Assembly (NCBI GenBank): GCA_946619625.1
Contig: CAMOMF010000112.1
Span: 1 to 12,009, forward strand
DNA: 12,009 nt
Source of the DNA: an uncultured Bacteroidales bacterium
Lineage (GTDB): Bacteria > Bacteroidota > Bacteroidia > Bacteroidales > Paludibacteraceae
Direction of reading: 5' to 3'
Shown piece by piece: positions 5,961-12,009 of the stretch (its first letter is position 1; each line of letters starts with the position of its first letter). The notes under the pieces were generated by a model. That model ran no database searches. It was given only the letters and a program-made list of their open reading frames with translations, and was not told the DNA's origin. A program made the position numbers and the translations under genes.

Positions 5961-6638
5961 ATGAAAAAGATTCTTTTATCTGCAGTTCTTGCAACTGCCA
6001 TGGTGATGAGTGTGAAAGCAGCAGAGTACAAACACATTTCGCCTGTAACCATTCAACCTATTCAGTTCAATATGGACCAAATGCGTGAAGCCAATGGTGA
6101 TAATCTGGACGTGTATTTGACCAGTCTGGCATCCCTTCAGTCGGATCTGGAGCGTCAGGGCAAAGAGGTGGCTGCGGCTCAGAAGAACCTGAGTTCGGAG
6201 AAGAAGTTGTACGATGCGCAGATGAAGTTCCTGAAGAACCGCCAGTCCATGGTAAAGAACTCGAAGAAATTCTACGAGGGCGAGGTAAAGAACTACGAAG
6301 GTGAACTGAAGAACGTGAAGAAGCAGTACGAGATGATTCAGAAGATGCCGGATGTATCGAGTGTTGCCGTTCAGGAACAACTGCAGTTCCTCAGAGAGTT
6401 GGAGCAGGACTGCAACGACCGCAAGGCGCAGGCAACAGAGATGCTTCAGAAGATTGCCAATGAGGACGAAAAAGGTTTGGATAAGGCATACGAAGTGCTG
6501 AGCCAGTACCTGATTGAAATTAACGACAAGGCCACCCGTTTGGAAAATCTGGCTGCCCAGACCAAGAATGACATTGGCATGGTGAAGAATCAGATTAAGA
6601 GTATCAAAGACCAAGTAAAGGCAGCCGCCAAGAAATAA
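5961..6638 (+). CDS. Exported coiled-coil protein, function unknown
   Basis: A 225-residue protein of unknown function. It starts with a clear Sec signal peptide (MKKILLSAVLATAMVMSVKA, likely cleaved after Ala20), so it is probably periplasmic. There is no lipobox. The mature part is almost entirely charged helix with heptad-like spacing and an abundance of Lys, Glu and Gln from about residue 50 to 220; long coiled coil is the best structural guess. There is one internal Cys and no recognisable enzymatic motif. The ATG at 5961 lies 7 bp after the LytTR stop, and the signal peptide fixes the start; in-frame codons back to 5829 overlap the LytTR gene. upp follows after 5 bp. It may be a stress or envelope protein produced with the regulator, but that is guesswork. 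Confidence 0.82.
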   Translation: MKKILLSAVLATAMVMSVKAAEYKHISPVTIQPIQFNMDQMREANGDNLDVYLTSLASLQSDLERQGKEVAAAQKNLSSEKKLYDAQMKFLKNRQSMVKNSKKFYEGEVKNYEGELKNVKKQYEMIQKMPDVSSVAVQEQLQFLRELEQDCNDRKAQATEMLQKIANEDEKGLDKAYEVLSQYLIEINDKATRLENLAAQTKNDIGMVKNQIKSIKDQVKAAAKK

Positions 6639-6643
6639 GTGAT

Positions 6644-7300
6644 ATGAAAATAGTCAACTTCGCAGAAACGAACTCTATTGTCAGTACTTTCCTGAAAGAA
6701 CTCCGCTCGGTGGATATCCAGCGCGACAGCATGCGTTTCCGCCGGAATATAGAGCGAATAGGGGAGGTAATGGCATATGAGATAAGCAGGACCCTGCATT
6801 ATGCACCTCAATCCGTGGTGACTCCGCTTGCTCCCATAGAGATGAATGTGCAGACAGACAAAGTGGTGTTAGGAACGATTCTTCGTGCCGGTATGCCGAT
6901 GCACGATGGCTTGTTCAACTACTTTGACGGGGCGGAAAATGCGTTTATTTCCGCCTACAGACGTTATACAGACGACACACACACCGAGGTGGATATTGTG
7001 GTGGAATATATGGCGTCTCCGTCGTTGGAGGGGAAAGTACTGATATTACCGGACCCGATGCTTGCGACAGGCGGTTCGATGGAGTTGGCATACAAAGCCT
7101 TGTTGCGGAATGGTACCCCCTCGGCAGTGCATTTTGCCAGTGTTATTGCCTCGCAGCAAGCCGTGGATTACTTGCAACAAGTGATGCCCGAAGATTCGAC
7201 GTTGTGGGTGGGTGCCATCGACCCGATCCTGAACGAGCATAAGTATATTGTGCCCGGGTTGGGCGATGCCGGTGACCTTTGTTTCGGCGAAAAATTGTAA
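6644..7300 (+). CDS. upp: Uracil phosphoribosyltransferase
   Basis: Pyrimidine salvage enzyme converting uracil and PRPP to UMP; cytoplasmic. The protein has 218 residues, slightly longer than the roughly 208 of E. coli Upp. Seen directly: TILRAGMPMHDGL (78-90), the PRPP-binding loop VLILPDPMLATGGSM (132-146), and the C-terminal uracil-binding region GAIDPILNEHKYIVPGLGDAGDLCFG. The start ATG is 5 bp after the coiled-coil gene, with no ribosome binding site evident. Its position between envelope genes is unusual functionally but the spacing implies co-transcription. The identification is secure. Confidence 0.95.
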   Translation: MKIVNFAETNSIVSTFLKELRSVDIQRDSMRFRRNIERIGEVMAYEISRTLHYAPQSVVTPLAPIEMNVQTDKVVLGTILRAGMPMHDGLFNYFDGAENAFISAYRRYTDDTHTEVDIVVEYMASPSLEGKVLILPDPMLATGGSMELAYKALLRNGTPSAVHFASVIASQQAVDYLQQVMPEDSTLWVGAIDPILNEHKYIVPGLGDAGDLCFGEKL

Positions 7301-7311
7301 CGACAGCGCCT

Positions 7312-7719
7312 ATGTGCCGTCGTGTATGGAATATGATGATAGCGTACTGGCCCTCACTGATAGTGGGAGCCGGTATCGTCTATCTGTCTTTGTTCCACGC
7401 GGCATCGCTAAGGTTAGACGTGAGTAACCCCGACAAGTTTTCGCACCTGTTGGCATATTTTGTGTGGACCTTGTGCCTGACGTCCGACTTGTGGCGTGCC
7501 GGAGTGTCTTTCCACCGAAGGGTGCTGTGGGCGGTGGTGTTCCCGATTGTTTTCGGCGGGGTGATAGAACTGCTGCAAGCGTATTGCTTCCCGCCCCGTG
7601 CCGGTGAGTGGCTCGACTGGTATGCCGATTTCTCGGGTACAGTACTGGGTTTTGTAGTAATAGATGTGCTGTACCGGTTGTTCCCCCCTTCTTATATACC
7701 CCATGACAAGCATGCTTGA
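7312..7719 (+). CDS. VanZ-like family membrane protein
   Basis: A 135-residue integral membrane protein with about four hydrophobic segments (about 10-32, 42-60, 70-92 and 105-124). VanZ-type signature residues are present: DKFSHLLAYF (41-50), GGVIELLQAYCFPPRAGEWLDWYADFSGTVLG (split here as GGVIELLQ at 82-89, then Arg96, Asp102, Asp106 and Gly109). Biochemical function in this family is generally unclear; VanZ itself gives teicoplanin resistance, but most members have no known drug role, so no resistance should be read into it. The ATG at 7312 is chosen, 11 bp after upp; a GTG- or ATG-extended frame from 7279 would overlap upp. Its 3' end overlaps dprA by 17 bp, which suggests coupled translation. 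Confidence 0.85.
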   Translation: MCRRVWNMMIAYWPSLIVGAGIVYLSLFHAASLRLDVSNPDKFSHLLAYFVWTLCLTSDLWRAGVSFHRRVLWAVVFPIVFGGVIELLQAYCFPPRAGEWLDWYADFSGTVLGFVVIDVLYRLFPPSYIPHDKHA

Positions 7720-8797
7720 CAGACCCGCCTTGAAGGCGATTATAGCACTGCCGCTCCTGCAGGGAGTGGGCTTACGTCGTGCCAAAGAGTTGATTCGCCA
7801 TTATGGTTCTGCAGAAAAGGTGCTGGAAGAAGACCACTCGTTGGAGGGGGTACAGACGGCTTTGGCAAGGGCGGAAAAAGAGTTGCAGTTCATCGAAAAG
7901 CATCACCTGAGCACGTACTATTTTGAGGACGAGGATTATCCCCGTCGGTTGGCGCAGTGCCCCGATTGCCCGATATTGCTTTACGGGAAAGGCAATATTC
8001 TGCCCAATGAGGGGAAGTTTGTGAGTGTGGTGGGCACACGTTCGCCCTCGGACCGCGGGAAGCAGTTGTGTCGTGAGTTGGTTTCCGATTTGGCACAGAA
8101 AGTGCCGGATGTAACCATCGTGAGCGGCTTGGCGTACGGGATAGACGTAACGGCACACAGGGCAGCGCTGGAATGCGGGCTGCCCACGATTATTATCCCC
8201 GGTCACGGATTGGATCGCATCTACCCCGCCATGCACCGTCAAGTGGCAATAGATTCGCTGGCGAAAGGTGGAATACTGACAGAGTACATGAGTGAGACGG
8301 AGCCTGTAGGTCCGAACTTTGTGGCGCGTAACCGTATTATTGCGGGCATGGCGGATGCGGTGGTAGTGGTGGAAAGTCGTGTGAAGGGTGGCTCCCTTAT
8401 TACGGCTGACATCGCCTTTTCCTACAACCGTGACCTGTTCGCCTTCCCCGGACGTCCTTCAGACATCAACTCTGCCGGCTGCAACCGGTTGATCAAGTAC
8501 GACCAGGCACGGCTGATAGAGTGTGCTGACGACCTTATTGCCGCTATGAGGTGGCAACCCAAGCAGCCCGATGATAATGCCTACCAAACCAGTCTGGACC
8601 AATTATTCGTCGATTTGGAGCCTGAACAGCGGCATTTATTGGACATCATGCGCGGGTACGAAGACGGCGTGCATGTCAATACGCTTGTTGCCGAGACGCA
8701 CATGCCTTATGCAGCGACTTCCGCCCTGCTGTTCGAAATGGAAATGCGCGGCATGGTCCGTTCCCTGCCGGGAGGGCTGTACCGCGCTATAAAGTAG
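7703..8797 (+). CDS. dprA: DNA-processing protein DprA (Smf)
   Basis: Binds single-stranded DNA and loads RecA during natural transformation and recombination. The protein has 364 residues from ATG 7703; ATG 7712 is an alternative. Domains: N-terminal helix-hairpin-helix-like segment (about 8-45, ALPLLQGVGLRRAKELI), a Rossmann-type DprA core (about 75-285) with VVGTRSPSDRG (109-119), SGLAYGIDVTAHRAAL (141-156), GHGLDRIYP (167-175) and ESRVKGGSLITADIA (224-238), and a C-terminal winged-helix domain (about 295-364). The full length and all motifs suggest it is functional. It overlaps the VanZ-like gene by 17 bp and closes the plus-strand operon. dprA is widespread and does not by itself show that the host is transformable. 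Confidence 0.95.
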   Translation: MTSMLDRPALKAIIALPLLQGVGLRRAKELIRHYGSAEKVLEEDHSLEGVQTALARAEKELQFIEKHHLSTYYFEDEDYPRRLAQCPDCPILLYGKGNILPNEGKFVSVVGTRSPSDRGKQLCRELVSDLAQKVPDVTIVSGLAYGIDVTAHRAALECGLPTIIIPGHGLDRIYPAMHRQVAIDSLAKGGILTEYMSETEPVGPNFVARNRIIAGMADAVVVVESRVKGGSLITADIAFSYNRDLFAFPGRPSDINSAGCNRLIKYDQARLIECADDLIAAMRWQPKQPDDNAYQTSLDQLFVDLEPEQRHLLDIMRGYEDGVHVNTLVAETHMPYAATSALLFEMEMRGMVRSLPGGLYRAIK

Positions 8798-8855
8798 TGA
8801 TTCGAGTAGAATTATTCTATAACCTGAAACCTAATCTATTAGTGAGTTTATTGTT

Positions 8856-9266
8856 CTATTTGAAGTAACGGAACAGCCCTTTGCGTTTGGGTTGTTCTTC
8901 GGGGTCTTCGTCTATTTTTTCTTCCATGCGCAGATGTGCACCGTCAGGGTTTTGGTCGGGTGACCAAGTCTGACGTTCTTCAATGTCTCCGATTTGCCTT
9001 TTTACAAATGCGATGGAATCCTCCAGCGTAGCCATGAAATGGCTGAAGTCTTCCTTGTAGAGGAATACTTTATGTTTCTCAAAGGTAGGAGCCTCTTCCG
9101 ATTCGGAGGTTGATGCCATGCGCTTGCTTTCTGTGATACAAATAAATAAGTCTTCGTTACGATCCTTCTTTACGTCAACATAATAAATGCGCCTACCTGC
9201 TTTAATAGAGTGGGAGTAAACGATCTCCGGTTCGTTCTTCTCCCGTAGTCTGTCGCTTCTCATCAT
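8856..9266 (-). CDS. DUF3276 / PUR-family nucleic-acid-binding protein
   Basis: A 136-residue protein of the Bacteroidota DUF3276 family, whose structure resembles the eukaryotic Pur-alpha fold and is thought to bind single-stranded DNA or RNA. Seen directly: EIVYSHSIKAGRRIYYVDVKK (residues 14-34, here 21 residues cited as the span), DLFICITESKR (39-49), FEKHKVFLYKEDF (62-74), then a helix DSIAFVKRQI. The tail (about 100-136) is acidic then basic (PKRKGLFRYFK) and probably flexible. Two adjacent ATGs (9266 and 9263) are possible starts. It has its own promoter at 9315-9346 and is convergent with dprA, with a 58-bp gap that shows no convincing terminator. Confidence 0.88.
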   Translation of the reverse strand: MMRSDRLREKNEPEIVYSHSIKAGRRIYYVDVKKDRNEDLFICITESKRMASTSESEEAPTFEKHKVFLYKEDFSHFMATLEDSIAFVKRQIGDIEERQTWSPDQNPDGAHLRMEEKIDEDPEEQPKRKGLFRYFK

Positions 9267-9314
9267 TTTGTAGAGTATTAAGCCAATAACGTGTCAGTTT
9301 GTTCTTTCAATGCG

Positions 9315-9346
9315 CAAAATTACAACAAATTGTTCATTTGTGCAAA
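9315..9346 (-). promoter_or_regulatory. Bacteroidota-type promoter for the DUF3276 gene
   Basis: On the minus strand the -33 TTTG (plus-strand caaa 9343-9346) is 20 nt from the -7 box TAATTTTG (plus-strand caaaatta 9315-9322). The start site would be near 9306, leaving a leader of about 40 nt before the ATG at 9266. Confidence 0.8.
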
Positions 9347-9650
9347 TATTTTCGTAAAAAAATGAACAAAATGCGAAAAAATCTCCATTTTCTGACAATT
9401 TATCGCCAAAAAGGGATTTTTTTGGGGTATTTTTTTGCCCTCATTGGGAAGAAGAACTTATGGATAAGTCTTGCAGATTTTAGACACAGGCTGACCGATG
9501 CTGTTCGAAGGCATCCAAAAAAACAATCTGACTGCCATTCTCCAACGCTACTATCTCAATACTGAGAATATACCATTTTCACTATTAACGCACCGACCAA
9601 TTTTCTACTGATTTACACGCAGATATACACGCTCTATCATGCTACAAAGC
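9347..9650. other. AT-rich gene-free stretch
   Basis: I see no credible gene here. A plus-strand open frame at 9299-9565 begins inside the DUF3276 promoter and has no family features. Homopolymer runs of A and T are frequent. An imperfect tandem 12-mer pair (gatttacacgca 9610-9621, gatatacacgct 9622-9633) precedes the 11-bp repeat array. It may be ordinary spacer or decayed mobile DNA. Confidence 0.5.
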
Positions 9651-9738
9651 CTAGGTGATTCGTAGGTGATTCCTATGTGATTCGTAGGATATTCGTAAGT
9701 GATTCTTATATTATTCCTAAATTATCCCTATATGATTC
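9651..9738. repeat. Imperfect 11-bp tandem repeat, eight units
   Basis: Eight consecutive 11-bp units can be read with no gaps. The first is ctaggtgattc, the second gtaggtgattc, the third ctatgtgattc, the fifth gtaagtgattc and the last ctatatgattc. The first units are nearly identical, and the sixth and seventh are the most degraded. The strongest conserved part is the 3' gattc and the ta at positions 2-3. The period is not a multiple of three, so it is not a protein repeat, and there are no unique spacers, so it is not CRISPR. The period is close to one DNA helical turn. Confidence 0.85.
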
Positions 9739-9752
9739 TATAGACAACACCG

Positions 9753-9779
9753 AGACAACAGCCTGTCTTTAAGTTGTCT
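9753..9779. repeat. Small inverted repeat agacaac/gttgtct
   Basis: A 7-bp inverted repeat (9753-9759 and 9773-9779) with a 13-nt loop, lying 28 bp beyond the EEP remnant stop. A further agacaac copy occurs at 9742-9748. No U-tract follows on either strand, so a terminator is doubtful. Confidence 0.35.
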
Positions 9780-9806
9780 GTGAAGGGTTTTCTTTACAGA
9801 AAAAAA

Positions 9807-10196
9807 TCACCAATACAGGGTAGTCATGACCGGATAGTGGTCGGAATAATTCACTTGATCCACTCGGAAATCGTTGGTTGTGAAGATAGGACTATGCAGA
9901 ATATAGTCGATTCGAACACCCAAATGCCGCTTTGCAAAGGTGTGTCCCGTGCGGAGCAGGGAAGAGGAGAGGAAAGCGTCCTTCAGCCCCCTTGCGAGTT
10001 GTCGGTAGGTGTAGGATGCGGGTACATCGTTGAAATCACCGCAGACGATAACCGGGTGGGGTGACCTGTCTATCTCGCCGCGAATGATTTGTACCTGTTC
10101 TGCCCGCTGAACAAGTTTGAGAGGGCGCGCCGAAAGGTGCGCCCTTATCGCGTCGCAGACAGGAGCGAAGCGTGCTAAACTGCAGCGCAACTGCAC
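9807..10196 (-). pseudogene. C-terminal remnant of an EEP-family (endonuclease/exonuclease/phosphatase) gene
   Basis: An open frame of 129 codons (GTG at 10196) that matches only the C-terminal part of EEP-family hydrolases. It keeps CGDFNDVPASYTY (52-64), RIDYIL (95-100) and SDHYPV (118-123), the site of the catalytic Asp-His pair. The N-terminal part with the metal-binding Glu and the NHL motif is missing. Residues 42-86 are identical to the right-hand EEP gene at 35 of 45 positions by hand count; the next loop is 11 residues shorter. The homology fades upstream of about residue 25, where the frame runs into a terminator of the neighbouring gene. It has no promoter of its own in view and lies downstream of that terminator, so it is probably untranscribed. 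The frame is intact, so the truncation looks recent. Confidence 0.75.
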
Positions 10197-10207
10197 CCCG
10201 TAGAGGC

Positions 10208-10234
10208 AAAAAAAGCCCTCCGAGTGTGGAGGGC
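10208..10234 (-). terminator. Rho-independent terminator after the acyltransferase gene
   Basis: On the minus strand, GCCCTCC, loop ACACTC and GGAGGGC form a perfect 7-bp stem (10215-10234) followed by seven T (plus-strand A run 10208-10214). It lies 20 bp past the acyltransferase stop and just before the EEP remnant. Confidence 0.9.
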
Positions 10235-10254
10235 AATTAATTAAAAGTGGTAGT

Positions 10255-11352
10255 TTATATCTTTTCGCCCAGTACGCACCAGCGGATGAAGGGGATTCGC
10301 CGGAGGAGTTCGTTGCATAGCGGCGAGAGCGTGAAGACGGCCACCGTCGAAATCAGGTACATCGCCACGGGCGGCAGCGTAGTATAGCATTTCATCATGT
10401 AGCCGAAGCTCGCGATGAAGAGGTAATGCACCACGTAGATGCCGTAACTGCTGCGGGTCATGTAGGCGGCGAAGGCGTTGGTCCGGTCAAAGCAGGCGGC
10501 GAACCACGCCATCATGGCGAGGCACATCAGCCAGCCGTAAATGCAGTTGAGCGGCGACGCGAGGTAGTCGGGCGTGGTGTTGTTCTGCCCGAAAGTAGTG
10601 ACGGTCAGCACGGTGCCGGCTATGGCCGCGCAGACGAGGAGCGGAATCCAGGCCTTGCGGAGGGTGGTGACGGTTTCGTCGTGCGAGAAGACATAGTAAC
10701 CCAGGAGGAACGGAATCAGGTAGAACAGCGGTTTGTAGAGGTTCCAGAGTCCGTCGGCCGTCTCAGGGCGCGGCTGCATGACGAGGGTACGTTCGCCCAC
10801 CCAGAACAATACTCCCAGCAGGATGATACCCACGATGCCGAGGCCGTCAAATTTGGGCCAAAGGGTGTCGTTCTTGTCAATCCGGCGAAGGAGCAGCAGC
10901 ACGAGGCAGAAGAGCCAGAGGTCCTGAACGAACCAGAGCGGTCCGGTGCCGCTGAATGCCCACATGAAGTATTTCATCGGCTGCGGCACAGCGGCCAGCG
11001 CATCGGCTCCGGCCACCTGCGTGTTGAAGTAGCCGGTCATCCACTGGAACACGAGCAGGCCGACGGTGGAGGGCACCAGCAGTTTGCGCGTGCGGCTATG
11101 GAACCACTCTTTGCCGGAGTGCCGTTCCAGCGCGTACCGCGCGCTCATGCCCGCCAAAAGGAACAGCAGGGGCATGAACCACGGATAGAGCACATACATC
11201 AGCACGTCCTGGTACTGCGGGCAGTCGGGATAGGTCCCGAAACCGCCAATGCCGCCGAAGACGCCTTTGTTGTTGTAGAAATAGACGACGTGGTAGAGCA
11301 GCACCAACAGTACTGTCACCCAACGCAGATTGTCCACCCAGTATTTCCTCAT
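10255..11352 (-). CDS. Acyltransferase family 3 integral membrane protein
   Basis: A 365-residue polytopic membrane protein of the acyltransferase-3 family (OafA/OpgC-like), which transfers acetyl or other acyl groups onto sugars or envelope polymers. Visible: the N-terminal VDNLRWVTVLLVLLYHV (6-22) with the conserved His21, RTRKLLVPSTVG (87-98) with the conserved Arg, and SSYGIYVVHYLF (301-312) near the C-terminus. About ten hydrophobic segments are spread along the chain. No SGNH or other extracytoplasmic domain is attached. The substrate cannot be predicted. The start ATG at 11352 is 52 bp after the EEP gene; no TTTG/TAnnTTTG promoter is seen in the gap, so the two are probably co-transcribed. 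A strong terminator follows. Base composition is G+C-rich compared with left-hand genes (40 of 60 G/C in 10441-10500 by hand count), hinting at transfer. Confidence 0.88.
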   Translation of the reverse strand: MRKYWVDNLRWVTVLLVLLYHVVYFYNNKGVFGGIGGFGTYPDCPQYQDVLMYVLYPWFMPLLFLLAGMSARYALERHSGKEWFHSRTRKLLVPSTVGLLVFQWMTGYFNTQVAGADALAAVPQPMKYFMWAFSGTGPLWFVQDLWLFCLVLLLLRRIDKNDTLWPKFDGLGIVGIILLGVLFWVGERTLVMQPRPETADGLWNLYKPLFYLIPFLLGYYVFSHDETVTTLRKAWIPLLVCAAIAGTVLTVTTFGQNNTTPDYLASPLNCIYGWLMCLAMMAWFAACFDRTNAFAAYMTRSSYGIYVVHYLFIASFGYMMKCYTTLPPVAMYLISTVAVFTLSPLCNELLRRIPFIRWCVLGEKI

Positions 11353-11404
11353 AACGATAAGTTTTACGTTCGTAATTATGTGTTAAATGTTAATATATAA
11401 TATG

Positions 11405-12009
11405 TTACCACGTGAATGCGGCCATGACGGGATAGTGGTCGGAATACTCGACGCGGTCGATGCGGAAGTCCGTGGCGCGGAGCATCGGGTCGGTAAGGAT
11501 GTAGTCGATGCGGATGCCGGGGCCGAAGGTGGCGTTATGGAACCACGGAAGGGCGGAACTGCGGACATAGGTGTGGCCGGTGCGGAGGAAGGAGGTGGTG
11601 AGGAAGGCGTCTTGGAGGCCTTTGGAGAGGCGGCGGTAGGCGTACGAAGCCGGTACGTCGTTGAAATCGCCGCAGACGATGACGGGGTAGGGCGAGGCGT
11701 CGATAGCGGCCCTGACGGCCTCCACTTGCGCCGTACGGGCGGCGAAAGCCGAGAGGAGCTTGGAGGTCGTGCGGGTGGTGATGGCGAGCAGCGAGTCAAT
11801 CTCCGAGGACTGGAGCGAGTTGCTCTGGAGGTGGTTGTTGAAGAGGCGGAACGTGTCGTCGCGGACTACAATGGCGCAGTAGTTGGCGCCATTGCCCGAG
11901 GCTCGGATGGGGATAGTCGTTTTGTTGAGCAACGGATATTTGCTGTACACAGCCAATCCGTACTGCAGGCGCTGGTTGTGGACCGAGAAGTCGAAATAAG
12001 TGTAGGGGA
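11405..12009 (-). CDS. EEP-family (endonuclease/exonuclease/phosphatase) protein, C-terminal part
   Basis: The C-terminal 200 residues of an EEP-superfamily hydrolase; the 5' end lies beyond the right edge. The frame is open to the last bases (PYTYFDFSVHNQRLQYGLAV), so the TTG at 11956 is not a start. In window numbering: GLAVYSKYPLL (17-27), FNNHLQSN (56-63), CGDFNDVP (112-119), RIDYIL (166-171) and SDHYPV (189-194), the last holding the catalytic Asp-His pair. The family hydrolyses phosphodiesters in nucleic acids or lipids/inositides; this subgroup's substrate is unknown. It probably drives expression of the acyltransferase 52 bp downstream. The coding sequence is G+C-rich (39 of 60 in 11581-11640 by hand count). 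A truncated paralogue lies on the far side of the acyltransferase. Confidence 0.9.
   Translation of the reverse strand, partial: PYTYFDFSVHNQRLQYGLAVYSKYPLLNKTTIPIRASGNGANYCAIVVRDDTFRLFNNHLQSNSLQSSEIDSLLAITTRTTSKLLSAFAARTAQVEAVRAAIDASPYPVIVCGDFNDVPASYAYRRLSKGLQDAFLTTSFLRTGHTYVRSSALPWFHNATFGPGIRIDYILTDPMLRATDFRIDRVEYSDHYPVMAAFTW

Noticed and set aside
7312..7719. Glycopeptide resistance gene
   Set aside because: The VanZ family is broad and most members have no resistance role; no other van gene is present.
8798..8855. Bidirectional terminator between dprA and the DUF3276 gene
   Set aside because: Only short imperfect symmetries around tagaa/ttcta and ctaat/attag are visible, without a GC-rich stem or T-run.
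9299..9565. An 88-codon plus-strand open frame in the AT-rich stretch
   Set aside because: It starts inside the DUF3276 promoter, has low-complexity Lys/Phe composition and no recognisable domain or promoter.
9651..9738. CRISPR array
   Set aside because: Units are 11 bp and directly abutting with no unique spacers, and no cas gene is in view.
10426..11400. A 324-codon plus-strand open frame opposite the acyltransferase gene
   Set aside because: It mirrors a well-supported acyltransferase-3 gene in G+C-rich DNA, where long antisense frames are expected. Its translation is rich in His, Val, Glu and Gly with no family motif.

Overview
The window looks like a chromosomal segment of an anaerobic Bacteroidota species, most likely Bacteroidales and possibly Prevotellaceae-like; genus cannot be fixed by eye. 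Support comes from an oxygen-sensitive class III ribonucleotide reductase, a DUF3276/PUR-type nucleic-acid-binding protein and a membrane-anchored LytTR regulator, both typical of Bacteroidota, and promoters matching the Bacteroidota pattern TTTG, 19-21 nt spacer, TAnnTTTG. Ribosome binding sites are mostly absent, as usual in that phylum.

Layout. (1) 1-2930, plus strand: the 3' part of nrdD, then nrdG, then a second PflA-like radical SAM activase and a small Cys-rich protein of unknown function. (2) 2950-4902, minus strand: a DEDDy 3'-5' exonuclease followed by the 23S rRNA methyltransferase rlmI. (3) 4947-5034: a compact divergent promoter region whose two -7/start regions form a perfect 17-bp inverted repeat, with a 16-bp palindrome inside. 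(4) 5051-8797, plus strand: a tight five-gene run of LytTR membrane regulator, exported coiled-coil protein, upp, VanZ-like protein and dprA, with gaps of 5-11 bp or an overlap. (5) 8856-9266, minus strand: DUF3276 gene with its own clear promoter. (6) 9347-9806: AT-rich, gene-poor stretch with an imperfect 11-bp tandem repeat of eight units. (7) 9807-12009, minus strand: a truncated endonuclease/exonuclease/phosphatase (EEP) remnant, then a terminator, an acyltransferase-3 membrane protein and a second EEP gene that runs off the right edge. The acyltransferase and right EEP look richer in G+C than the rest, and the duplicated, truncated EEP suggests a recombination junction near 10150-10250.

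How the genes work together. NrdD needs NrdG to install its glycyl radical, so that pair is one enzyme system. The next radical SAM enzyme has no obvious glycyl radical partner in view, and the adjacent Cys-rich protein is the best local candidate partner. The exonuclease and rlmI form a small RNA/DNA metabolism operon. The LytTR-to-dprA run joins a regulator, pyrimidine salvage, two envelope proteins and a DNA-uptake/recombination protein in one likely transcript. Several spacers on the left half hold short AT-rich tandem repeats with 7-8 bp periods.

The items most worth a second look are the radical SAM/Cys-rich protein pair, the symmetrical divergent promoter, the 11-bp repeat array and the EEP/acyltransferase junction. 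No complete new defence or mobile system could be demonstrated.
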